From contig NZ_JAOQKJ010000006.1 of assembly GCF_025567405.1 (NCBI RefSeq), forward strand, positions 62,001 through 126,000: a stretch of DNA of 64,000 nt, read 5' to 3'. Shown piece by piece: positions 8,944 through 16,330 of this stretch; positions within the stretch are counted from its first letter, which is position 1, and every line of letters begins with the position of its first letter. Position numbers and translations under genes: made by a program. This DNA is from Suilimivivens aceti (GTDB taxonomy: Bacteria; Bacillota; Clostridia; Lachnospirales; Lachnospiraceae). The notes below the pieces were generated by a model that was not told the DNA's origin, did no database searches, and was given only the letters and a program-made list of their open reading frames with translations.

Positions 8944-11214
8944 ATGCGCAGAAGACCACTCAGCTGTTTCTGCCTGCTGCTCATTCTGCTCATTTTCCTT
9001 GGAACGGTAACCGGCATGACCGGGAGAACAGATAAGGAATGGGATGAGAAGGGATGTACCCTGACAGGAAGGGTATATGACAAAGAATGGGTGACAGGCG
9101 AAGAAGAAAAGAAAATAGTGTATCTGGAGATCCTGGAAGCAGATAATGCTTCCGGAATGGAGGATGCAGAAGGAAAGAAGGTTCTCTGTTATTTAAAGCA
9201 GGGGCAGGAGCTTCCAAAGCTCGGAAGTTATATCAGAATTACAGGAAAGATTAGAAATTTCAGAAAAGCCTCAAATCCGGGGCAGTTCGATGCAAGATCT
9301 TATTATCGTATATCAGGAATAGCATTTCAGATTAATCAGGTAATTATCCAGCAAAAATCAGAACAGTATCAAAAGGGAAAGGAAGCTTTGTTTCAGCTTC
9401 GAAAAGGATTATCAGAAACCTTTGACAGGCAGCTTTCACCGGAGAATGCTTCCCTAATGAAGACAATGGTGCTCGGCGAAAAGAAAGCGCTTGACAGGGA
9501 GATTAAAAAAAGATATCAGAGAAATGGCATAGCCCATCTGCTGGCTATCTCGGGGCTTCATATATCGCTGATTGGGATGGCCTTTTATAAAGTACTGAGA
9601 AAAACAGCACTGCCGGTATCGTTCTGTGCAGGTGGAGCTTTTCTTTTCATGTATGGCTATGGGTGCATGGCAGGCTTTTCGGTATCGTCCAGGCGGGCGC
9701 TGATCATGTTTGGGGTACAGATGGCAGCGGTGATGTTTGGGAGGACGTATGATCTTCTGACGTCAGTTTCACTGGCGGCGCTCCTGATCCTGGCAGAGCA
9801 GCCGTGGTATTTCTACAGCAGCAGTTTTCTATTTTCCTTCGGCTGTGTGCTGGCGATCGGACTGCTGGTTCCGGCAATGACCTGTAAGAAGACAGAAGCA
9901 CTGTCCAGATCTGACGGGAAAAAGAAAGCTGCTGCAGTTGTCAGGCAGGATGGCATTTTCTGGAAGCTTCTGGAAGGGCTGAGAAAATGGCTGCTTCCGG
10001 GGTGTGCCATTACGGCAGCAGGACTGCCACTGCAGCTGTGCTTTTATTATCAGATGCCGGTATATGCGACCTTCCTGAATTTACTTGTGATTCCGCTGAT
10101 GAGCTTTTTGTTACCCTGTGGGTTATTATTGATTCTGGTGGAACGGGCAGAGATACTCGCCATACCATTTTCGTTTGTGATCACAGGAATTTTGGGAATT
10201 TATGAAAGCGCCTGTCTTATGGTGGAAAACCTGCCTTTCTCTGTGCAGGTTACCGGCAGACCGGGAACAGCTCTGATCATTCTTTATCTTCTCGTATTAT
10301 TGTTTCTGATCCTTTATCAAAGGAAGCTTTCCCTGAAAGGTAAATGGCTGATTCTTTTAAGCGCGGGTGCATTACTTGTTTTTTCTGGAAGGATGGAAAG
10401 GGCTGTGTGCAGGCAGCTGCAGGTGACCTTCCTGGATGTAGGACAGGGAGACTGTATCGTAGTGGAAACACCTTACGGACAGAATTATGTGGTGGACTGC
10501 GGCAGTACTTCAGAGAATGCAGTGGGGGAATACCGGCTGATTCCTTTTCTGAAATATCAGGGAATCGGTACGGTGGATGGTGTGATCATGACCCATGCGG
10601 ATGAAGATCATATCAGCGGGATACGGGAGCTTTTGATACTTGGGAAAGAAGAGGGGATTCAGGTGAAAGCATTGCTGTTGCCGGATATTTCAGAGGAATC
10701 CAGAGATGAGGCTTATCAGGAGCTTGCAGTGCTTGCAGAAGAAAATCAGGTTCCTATGGAATATATTTATGCGGGAGAAGCCGGGAAGGATCGTGAGTTT
10801 CAAATGAACTGCATTCATCCGGAAAAGGAACTTTACACATCAGATAACAATTCCTATTCGACGGTGCTGCTTATGGAATATCAGGGAAGATCTCTCCTTT
10901 TGACAGGGGATATTGAAGGCGAGGAAGAGGTGAAGATGACAGAGGAGCTTGCCACTCAGATAGATGTACTGAAGGTGGCGCATCATGGCTCGCGGAATTC
11001 CACCGGGAAAGAGGTGCTGTCTGTTATGAAGCCAAAGGCAGCGGTGATATCCTGCGGAAAGGATAATTTCTATGGACATCCTCATGCAGAAACACTGGAG
11101 AGGCTGTCAGAGGCTGGGACAAGGTGGTTCTGCACCAGGGATTACGGAGCGGTCACAGTGACGGTGAACCGGCGTGGAAAACTGGAAATTGAGGGGTATC
11201 TGGAGAGGGAATAA
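8944..11214 (+). CDS. comEC: ComEC/Rec2 DNA-uptake channel
   Basis: A 756-residue multi-pass membrane protein that forms the channel for single-stranded DNA entry in transformation. Three parts are visible: an N-terminal soluble DUF4131 region (about 30-150), a central competence domain with many membrane helices (about 180-490, including H-L-L-A-I-S-G-L-H near 198), and a C-terminal metallo-beta-lactamase-like nuclease domain starting L-D-V-G-Q-G-D, with the metal motif T-H-A-D-E-D-H near 550 and L-T-G-D-I-E later. The start has a strong AAAGGAGG. In many Firmicutes comEC is followed closely by holA; here holA is 11 kb away, after an accessory block. Confidence 0.93.
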   Translation: MRRRPLSCFCLLLILLIFLGTVTGMTGRTDKEWDEKGCTLTGRVYDKEWVTGEEEKKIVYLEILEADNASGMEDAEGKKVLCYLKQGQELPKLGSYIRITGKIRNFRKASNPGQFDARSYYRISGIAFQINQVIIQQKSEQYQKGKEALFQLRKGLSETFDRQLSPENASLMKTMVLGEKKALDREIKKRYQRNGIAHLLAISGLHISLIGMAFYKVLRKTALPVSFCAGGAFLFMYGYGCMAGFSVSSRRALIMFGVQMAAVMFGRTYDLLTSVSLAALLILAEQPWYFYSSSFLFSFGCVLAIGLLVPAMTCKKTEALSRSDGKKKAAAVVRQDGIFWKLLEGLRKWLLPGCAITAAGLPLQLCFYYQMPVYATFLNLLVIPLMSFLLPCGLLLILVERAEILAIPFSFVITGILGIYESACLMVENLPFSVQVTGRPGTALIILYLLVLLFLILYQRKLSLKGKWLILLSAGALLVFSGRMERAVCRQLQVTFLDVGQGDCIVVETPYGQNYVVDCGSTSENAVGEYRLIPFLKYQGIGTVDGVIMTHADEDHISGIRELLILGKEEGIQVKALLLPDISEESRDEAYQELAVLAEENQVPMEYIYAGEAGKDREFQMNCIHPEKELYTSDNNSYSTVLLMEYQGRSLLLTGDIEGEEEVKMTEELATQIDVLKVAHHGSRNSTGKEVLSVMKPKAAVISCGKDNFYGHPHAETLERLSEAGTRWFCTRDYGAVTVTVNRRGKLEIEGYLERE

Positions 11215-11244
11215 GGAGTGTGGATTGAGGATTTTGTAACACTA

Positions 11245-12180
11245 GCCCCGCCGGGAGCAGGAAAGAAGAGAAAAAGCGGGAAAAGTGAGAGCAGGCGGGG
11301 CATGGGAGAGAAAAACAGGCTGGAATGCCCCGCCGGGAGCGGGAAAGAAGAGAAAAAGCAGAAAAAGTGAGAGCAGGCGGGGCATGGAAGAGAAAAACAG
11401 GCTTGGATGCCCCGCTGGGAGCGGAAAAGAAGAGAAAAAGCGGGAAAAGTGAGTCCAGGCGGGGCATGAGAGAGAAAAATAGGCTGGGATGCCCCGCCAG
11501 GAGCAGGGAAGAAGAGAAAAAGCGGGAAAAGTAAGACCAGGCGGGGCATGGGAGAGAAAAACAGGCTGAGATGCCCCGCTTGGAGCAGGGAAGAAGAGAA
11601 AAAGCGGGAAAAGTGAGTCTAGGCGGGGCATGGGAGAGAAAAACAGGCTTGAATGCCCCGCCGGGAGCAGGAAAGAAGAGAAAAAGCGGGAAAAGTAAGG
11701 CCAGGCGGGGCATGTGAAGGAAAAAGGGGCATGGAAGAGAAAAATAGGCTGAGATGCCCCGCCGGGAGCAGGGAAGAAGAGAAAAAGCGGGAAAAGTGAG
11801 TCCAGGCGGGGCATGGAAGAGAAAAACAGGCTGAGATGCCCCGCTTGGAGCGGAAAAGAAGAGAAAAAGCGGGAAAAGTAAGACCAGGCGGGGCATGGGA
11901 GAGAAAAACAGGCTGAGATGCCCCGCCGGGAGCGGGAAAGAAGAGAAAAAGCAGAAAAAGTGAGAGCAGGCGGGGCATGGGAGAGAAAAAAAGGCTGGAA
12001 TGCCCCGCCGGAAGCGGGAAAGAAGAGAAAAAGCGGGAAAAGTAAGTCTGAACGGGGCATGGGAGAGAAAAAGGGGCTGAGATGCCCCGCTTGGAGCAGG
12101 AAAGAAGAGAAAAAGCGGGAAAAGTGAGGCCGGGCGGGGCATGGAAGAGAAAAAGGGGCTGGGATGCCCCGCCGGGAGCA
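11245..12180 (+). repeat. Array of 82-bp tandem hairpin repeats (12 copies)
   Basis: A GCCCCG core recurs at 11245, 11327, 11409, 11491, 11573, 11655, 11756, 11838, 11920, 12002, 12084 and 12166. Ten of the eleven steps are exactly 82 bp; the step 11655 to 11756 is 101 bp because one unit carries a 19-bp insertion that repeats GGGGCATG. Each unit has two halves: a hairpin of about 41 bases (GGCGGGGCAT, a loop of about 21, then ATGCCCCGCC) and a purine-only-like spacer of about 41 bases (GGGAGCRGGAAAGAAGAGAAAAAGCGGG type). The + strand is almost free of pyrimidines outside the stem. The array fills the whole space between comEC and the next gene, whose ribosome site lies in the last degenerate unit. 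It has no T-run after the hairpins on this strand, so it is not a stack of ordinary terminators. Function unknown. Confidence 0.97.
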
Positions 12181-12201
12181 AAGGAGAAAGGAAGAGAAGG
12201 T

Positions 12202-12984
12202 ATGTTTGCAAACTATCAGGAAATAAAAAAGCGGGTACGACATATAGAAGGGGAATTAAAACAAATAGAAGAGATGGAAAAGAACTGGCCGGCAGGTGAA
12301 CTGATTTGTACAAGAAACAGTGGACGGTATAAGTGGTATTTAAAAAACAGAAAGCAGTCCATATATTTGCCAAAGAGAGAAAGAAAACTTGCCCAGGAAT
12401 TAGCGCAGAAAAAGTATCACCAGTTACGCAGGACAGATCTGAAAAGAGAATTATCAGCCTGTCAGAAATATATTCATATGGCGGAAACCAATGAAAATCT
12501 GTCAGAAAAGATAATGAAACATGCGGAGTATGAACGATTACTGGGTGGACAGTATGAACAGATAAGTAAGGAACTGGAAGGTTGGATGAAGGAAAAGTTT
12601 GAAAAAAATACCGGATATCCGGAGAATCTTATTGTGAAAGGAACACAGGGGAAAATGCTTCGATCCAAGTCAGAGGCAATCATAGATAAGATGCTGTACA
12701 GTGCAGGAATTCCATTTCGGTATGAGGATAAATTAGTCTTTGATAATATGGTATTGTATCCGGATTTTACGATTCGTCACCCGCTGACAGGTGAATTTTT
12801 TTATTGGGAGCATTTTGGATTGATGGATGATTATGATTATGTGAACAGAGCCTGCCAGAAAATAAAAATATATTGTGATAATGGAATTATTCCATCAGTG
12901 AACCTGATTCTTACCTATGAAACTAAGGATCATCCATTGCCAATTGATCAGGTGGAAATGCTCATTAAAGAATATTTCATGTGA
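12202..12984 (+). CDS. Putative PD-(D/E)XK-fold protein, function unknown
   Basis: A 260-residue protein with a charged, coiled-coil-prone N-terminal half and a conserved-looking C-terminal domain. In that domain S-E-A (E158), Y-P-D-F (D188) and Y-W-E-H-F-G (E203, H204) are spaced like the metal-binding acidic residues of PD-(D/E)XK nucleases, with a basic/aromatic tail after. I recall related proteins of similar size as common in Lachnospiraceae, without assigned function. The ATG at 12202 follows AAGGAG/AGAAGG, which sits in the last degenerate copy of the 82-bp array; the frame stays open upstream to 12082 through the repeats, so longer N-termini are possible. The gene is richer in A+T than comEC. 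Nuclease activity is an inference from motif spacing. Confidence 0.6.
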   Translation: MFANYQEIKKRVRHIEGELKQIEEMEKNWPAGELICTRNSGRYKWYLKNRKQSIYLPKRERKLAQELAQKKYHQLRRTDLKRELSACQKYIHMAETNENLSEKIMKHAEYERLLGGQYEQISKELEGWMKEKFEKNTGYPENLIVKGTQGKMLRSKSEAIIDKMLYSAGIPFRYEDKLVFDNMVLYPDFTIRHPLTGEFFYWEHFGLMDDYDYVNRACQKIKIYCDNGIIPSVNLILTYETKDHPLPIDQVEMLIKEYFM

Positions 12985-13033
12985 AGCTGTTTTTAAAAGT
13001 ATAAGAGTACATGAAGCAGTGTTTCATGATATA

Positions 13034-13080
13034 ATAAGACTGCCACACGAAGCGCGTGCAATTCATTCTTAACAGGAAAA
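13034..13080 (+). repeat. Dispersed leader-like motif, copy 1
   Basis: The segment beginning ATAAGACTGCCACACGAAG closely matches 17036-17080 (about four of five bases alike, with a 2-base length difference). Both carry a short stem (CACACG-AAG-CGCGTG here; CACATG-AAG-TGTGTG in the other copy) and end in CAGGAAAA. A TATAAT at 13030-13035 overlaps its start. It lies about 70 bases upstream of the acetyltransferase gene. It may be a promoter-leader unit or a small repeat element. Confidence 0.6.
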
Positions 13081-13147
13081 AGGACAGAAAATAACATGAT
13101 AGAATAAATGAAACAGGAACCAGAAATGAAAAAGGGAGAAGAAAATC

Positions 13148-13708
13148 ATGACATTACAGACAGAAAGACTGACTTTACGAAGATGGGAGGAAACAGATGC
13201 TGAAAGCCTGTACGAATATGCCAGTGATCCGGATGTTGGTCCGATTGCGGGATGGCCGCCTCATAAAAGTATAGAAGAAAGCCGTGAGGTGATCAGAAAT
13301 GTATTCTGTGGAGAAGAGTGCTATGCGATATGTGAAAAGAGAAGTGGGAAAGTGATTGGTGCGATTGAATTGAAGCTGAACGGACATACAGATATGACGG
13401 AGCAGAATGATGAATGTGAGCTGGGCTACTGGCTTGGAAAACCATTCTGGGGAAGAGGATATATGCCGGAGGCAGCGGAAGAAATGCTCCGCCATGGGTT
13501 TGAAGACCTTGGCATGAATATCATCTGGTGCGGTTACTATGACGGGAACAGCAAGTCGGAGAGAGTGCAGGAAAAGGTGGGATTTCTTTATCATCATACC
13601 TGCAGCGAAGTACCGGTTCCCCTGATGAATGAAGTGCGGGTCGGGCATACAAATTATATGACAAAGGAACAGTGGGAAAAGAGGCATACAAGGGCAGAAA
13701 AGGAGTGA
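13148..13708 (+). CDS. GNAT-family N-acetyltransferase (RimJ/RimL-like)
   Basis: A 186-residue acetyl-CoA-dependent acetyltransferase. It opens with L-Q-T-E-R-L-T-L-R-R-W, typical of the RimJ/RimL branch, has the strand I-G-A-I-E-L-K-L near 75, then E-L-G-Y-W-L-G-K-P-F-W-G-R-G-Y (about 97-111) forming the acetyl-CoA loop, and the late N-x-K-S-x-R-V-Q-E-K-V-G-F segment. The substrate could be a small molecule or a protein N-terminus and cannot be told from sequence. The start has AAAAGGGAGAAG. The next gene follows 7 bases after the stop. Confidence 0.88.
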   Translation: MTLQTERLTLRRWEETDAESLYEYASDPDVGPIAGWPPHKSIEESREVIRNVFCGEECYAICEKRSGKVIGAIELKLNGHTDMTEQNDECELGYWLGKPFWGRGYMPEAAEEMLRHGFEDLGMNIIWCGYYDGNSKSERVQEKVGFLYHHTCSEVPVPLMNEVRVGHTNYMTKEQWEKRHTRAEKE

Positions 13709-13715
13709 GAAAGCA

Positions 13716-14048
13716 ATGAGCATAACAGTGAATATTTATTATTCAGGGGAAAATGGAGCAGCCAGAAGATTTGCACAGGAGATGCTTGTAAGTGGTACAG
13801 TGGAGCAGTGCAGACAGGAAAAGGGAAACCTGAAATATGAGTTTTTTTATCCGGTTTCGGATCCGGAAACAGTGCTTCTGATTGACAGCTGGACAGATCA
13901 GGAGGCGATTGATCTGCATCATGCTTCTCCGATGATGAAGGAAATTATGAAACTGCGTGAAAAATATGATCTGCATATGAATGTGGAGCGGTATGTTTCG
14001 GATGAACAGGGAGTTCCTTCCGGTGATCAGAACTTTATCAGGAAGTAG
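13716..14048 (+). CDS. ABM-fold putative monooxygenase (YgiN-like)
   Basis: A 110-residue protein with the pattern of antibiotic-biosynthesis-monooxygenase (ABM) domains: an opening strand, a helix with R-R-F-A-Q-E-M, G-N-L-K-Y-E-F-F-Y-P, then V-L-L-I-D-S-W-T-D-Q-E-A-I-D-L-H-H-A-S-P. Members are small dimeric ferredoxin-like proteins, some quinol or polyketide monooxygenases. The H-H-A-S-P segment is the usual family signature. It is probably co-transcribed with the acetyltransferase before it. Confidence 0.75.
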   Translation: MSITVNIYYSGENGAARRFAQEMLVSGTVEQCRQEKGNLKYEFFYPVSDPETVLLIDSWTDQEAIDLHHASPMMKEIMKLREKYDLHMNVERYVSDEQGVPSGDQNFIRK

Positions 14049-14232
14049 GAGTAGGATGGGTTGTAAAAGAGAAGCTGATTAAGCAGAATGGGGAATAAGA
14101 TGGAAATAATTTATAAAAATCTGACAGAAAGAGAACTGGATATTTTTATTGAAATAGGGCTACCGCAATCCCACGGGCTTTAGACGGTGGGTTAAGGTAG
14201 CCTAAAGTGGTGGCTTGTGCTATACTTGCGTT

Positions 14233-14636
14233 ATGGGAACATGAAAATCAAAAAACAGACACAAGTATTTGTTACAGTATCATATTATTTTCGTATGCAA
14301 GTATAGAAAGAAATTGCTGATGTCAAAACAAATATCAGATGATATAAAGCAGTTTTCTTATAAGATATGTCAAAAGCAAAAGGTCATTATCAGATATATG
14401 GAGACAGATAAAGAACATATTCATTACATGACAGAAATAGAACCAACAATGTCTATCAGTAAAATAGTAAATCTGATGAAGAGTTATACAACATATCATA
14501 TTTGGAAAAGATATCCGAATTATCTACAAAACATTTCTGGAAAAAATATACTTTTTGGACGGACGGATATTTTGCCTGTAGTGTAGGAAATGTTTCAGAA
14601 GAAATGCTAAGAAAATATATAGAAAATCAAGGGTAG
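14233..14636 (+). pseudogene. tnpA: tnpA, HUH/Y1 transposase, broken by a stop and a frameshift
   Basis: From ATG 14233 the frame reads M-G-T then TGA (14242-14244), then continues K-S-K-N-R-H-K-Y-L-L-Q-Y-H-I-I-F-V-C-K-Y-R-K-K, the normal start of IS200-type TnpA. The stop probably replaces a Trp codon. The HUH motif appears as E-H-I-H-Y-M. Near 14525 one base is missing; after it the family's C-terminus (F-W-T-D-G-Y-F-A-C-S-V-G-N-V-S-E-E and the catalytic-Tyr helix K-Y-I-E-N-Q-G) reads in another frame and ends at TAG 14634-14636. The catalytic Tyr is thus out of frame, so no active enzyme is expected. Confidence 0.85.
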
Positions 14637-14653
14637 GAAGGTGGCGACAGTGG

Positions 14654-15412
14654 GTGTTAAAAGCATATAAATACAGGATATATCCTAATAGCGAACAAAG
14701 AATTCAGATTGCAAAAACATTTGGCTGTTGCCGTTTTGTTTACAATCAGACATTGACATATCGGAAGGAAATATACGAGAAAGAGAAAAAGTCAGTTAGT
14801 AAAACGGATTGTAATAATTACTGTAACAGAGAATTAAAGAAAGACTATGAATGGTTAAAGGAAGTAGATAAATTTGCTCTGACCAACGCAATTTATAACA
14901 TGGATACTGCATATCAAAAGTTCTTTAAGGAACATGCAGAATTTCCAAAATTCAAGAACAAACATGATAACCATAAATCATATACAACAAATTATACAAA
15001 TGGAAATATAACAGTAAATCATGAGAAGGGTAAGATAAAAGGAGCTGGTACATACAACTGGTAGTGTAGGAATAGACTTGGGAATTAAAGATTTATGTAT
15101 TACTTCCGATGGGAAGATATATGAGAATCAAAAAAATATAAAGAAATATGAGAAACAGCTTGTAAAGCTGCAAAGGCAACTGTCACATAAAGAAAAGAGA
15201 AGTAAGAACTATTATAAAACAAAGAAAAAGATAGCATTATAGATACATTTTATGCCAGCAGTCAAATATGTTCTGCTTGTGGGTATCAGAATTCGGACAC
15301 GAAAGATTTGTCGGTGAGGACATGGATATGTCCGAAATGTGGAGCGGAACATGACAGGGATATCAATGGTGCAAAAAATATACTGGCAGAAGGACTAAGG
15401 CAAATAGCATAA
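14654..15412 (+). pseudogene. tnpB: tnpB, RNA-guided nuclease of the IS element, with two internal deletions
   Basis: The first part (GTG 14654 to 15064, L-K-A-Y-K-Y-R-I-Y-P-N) is the normal TnpB N-terminus. After the stop, V-G-I-D-L-G-I-K-D-L (RuvC first Asp) resumes near 15068; the region usually between these is missing. A second gap near 15240 removes the part with the RuvC catalytic Glu, after which I-D-T-F-Y-A-S-S-Q-I-C-S-A-C-G, the zinc-finger pair C-x2-C / C-P-K-C and D-R-D-I-N-G-A (last RuvC Asp) complete the end at 15412. About 250 codons remain of a usual 370-400. Without the Glu segment it cannot cut. Confidence 0.85.
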
Positions 15413-15527
15413 GAAAAAGTAATAAATAGGGCAGGGACTGCCCGAATTAACGCCTGTGGAGATAGTAGGTTACGAGGTCGATTGAAGCAGGAAGCCCATT
15501 GGCTTAAGACAATGGGTAGTTCACCAT
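15413..15527 (+). ncRNA. IS right end / possible omega-RNA (reRNA) region
   Basis: In IS200/IS605 elements the guide RNA of TnpB spans the end of tnpB and the right end. Here the 115 bases after the tnpB stop contain GGGCAGGGACTGCCC (a short stem), AACGCCTGTGGAGATAG and the terminal hairpin at 15495-15516. The layout fits an omega-RNA scaffold, with the guide taken from the flank starting about 15528. TnpB here is dead, so any RNA would have no local partner. Confidence 0.4.
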
Positions 15528-15580
15528 AATGATAATTTCATGCAGTACAAAATATGAGGATCAGGACAGAAAGGGGAACA

Positions 15581-16096
15581 ATGAAAAACGTCGTACTTTT
15601 ATATAATACTTGCTGTATTTATGAAATCTCGATCCTGAATTATTTCCTGAGTGTGACTGGACAGGAGGTACTCTTTGTTTCGTTGGATGGTGACGAAAAA
15701 AGAGCAACAGAAGGTTACCGGATCTGCCCGGAATCTGCCCTTTCACAGATAAAGCCGAAGGAAACCGGGTTAGTTATTATTCCCGGCGGGGATATTGAAG
15801 AAATTGACAGGGAAGAAGTGTGGAACATTCTCCGAAGGGTGAAAAAACAGGGCGGAATTCTTGCAGGGATCTGTGCAGGAGTGGATGTACTGGAGCACGC
15901 GGGAATCCTTGAGGGGATTATTTCCACGCACGCTGCAGATCTTGATGTGGCAGTTTCAGAGCAGGTGATCACGGCAAGGGCGAATGGTTATGTGGATTTT
16001 GCCATAGAAGTGGCAAAGAAGCTGGATCTGTTTGAGGATGAGGCAGATCTTCAGGAAACGATAGCTTTCTTCAGGGATCATCAGAGAGCAGATTAA
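15581..16096 (+). CDS. DJ-1/PfpI-family protein
   Basis: A 171-residue protein of the DJ-1/PfpI (class-I glutamine-amidotransferase-like) fold. The nucleophile elbow reads A-G-I-C-A-G-V-D with Cys at about C98, and I-I-P-G-G-D comes before it near residue 65, as in the family. Members include glyoxalases, deglycases, chaperones and proteases, so the activity is open. The start at 15581 has AAAGGGG; an in-frame ATG at 15554 lacks a ribosome site. It lies directly after the transposon-disrupted GNAT gene and ends before a clear terminator at 16140. Confidence 0.8.
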   Translation: MKNVVLLYNTCCIYEISILNYFLSVTGQEVLFVSLDGDEKRATEGYRICPESALSQIKPKETGLVIIPGGDIEEIDREEVWNILRRVKKQGGILAGICAGVDVLEHAGILEGIISTHAADLDVAVSEQVITARANGYVDFAIEVAKKLDLFEDEADLQETIAFFRDHQRAD

Positions 16097-16139
16097 TTAC
16101 ATAAAAAGGATGTATTTTTGATTTGCATTATGTTAGAAT

Positions 16140-16177
16140 AACACTGGTTAGAAAAAACTAACCGGTGTTGTTTTTTG
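16140..16177 (+). terminator. Intrinsic terminator after the DJ-1-like gene
   Basis: AACACTGGTTAG (16140-16151), a run of six A, then CTAACCGGTGTT (16158-16169) with one G-T pair, followed by GTTTTTTG. It has a strong stem and a T tract. Confidence 0.9.
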
Positions 16178-16330
16178 TGACAAAAGGAGGGGAGAGTTTA
16201 CGCAGAAAATAGGCAAAGAACTTTAGATTCCGCATAATGTTATTGTCAGCAGCTATCCGGCTTGACGGGGTTGAGACGTTATACACAATAAATATGCTGG
16301 ATTTAATGAATTAGAATTTGGAGGTGCATT

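Larger units (their letters stand above)
14158..15527 (+). mobile_element. Decayed IS200/IS605-type insertion sequence (tnpA + tnpB)
   Basis: The left end holds an imperfect hairpin at 14158-14202 (outer arms GGCTACC/GGTAGCC, inner CCCAC-GGGCTTTAGAC-GGTGGG). The right end holds a matching style of hairpin at 15495-15516 (CCCATT-GGCTTAAGAC-AATGGG). The shared GGCTTNAGAC loop core ties the ends together. Inside are broken tnpA and tnpB in the same direction. No target duplication is expected for this family and none is seen. The element is clearly more A+T-rich than its surroundings. Both proteins are defective, so it cannot move by itself, though its ends might still be used by a related TnpA. 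Confidence 0.85.
14100..15557 (+). pseudogene. GNAT acetyltransferase gene split and mostly replaced by an IS200/IS605 element
   Basis: The first 19 codons (14100-14156, M-E-I-I-Y-K-N-L-T-E-R-E-L-D-I-F-I-E-I) match the start of a small GNAT family. The last codons (15528-15557, N-D-N-F-M-Q-Y-K-I then stop) match the usual end of the same family (N-x-N-F-M-Q-Y-K-I). Between them lies only the transposon, so the middle (about 120-130 codons) was lost at or after insertion. The family match comes from memory of such sequences and was not searched. Confidence 0.6.

Noticed and set aside
11325..12127. Short basic + strand ORFs inside the repeats
   Set aside because: They are copies of one another forced by the repeat, lack separate ribosome sites of quality, and change frame each unit.
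11245..12180. CRISPR array
   Set aside because: Units are near-identical along their full length with no unique spacers, and no cas genes are present.
11153..12373. Long - strand reading frames (406 and 333 codons) rich in Ser/Phe/Pro/Leu across the array
   Set aside because: All three - strand frames are open because the C/T-rich repeat lacks purines needed for stop codons; the 82-bp period is not a multiple of 3 and the frames are shadows of the repeat.
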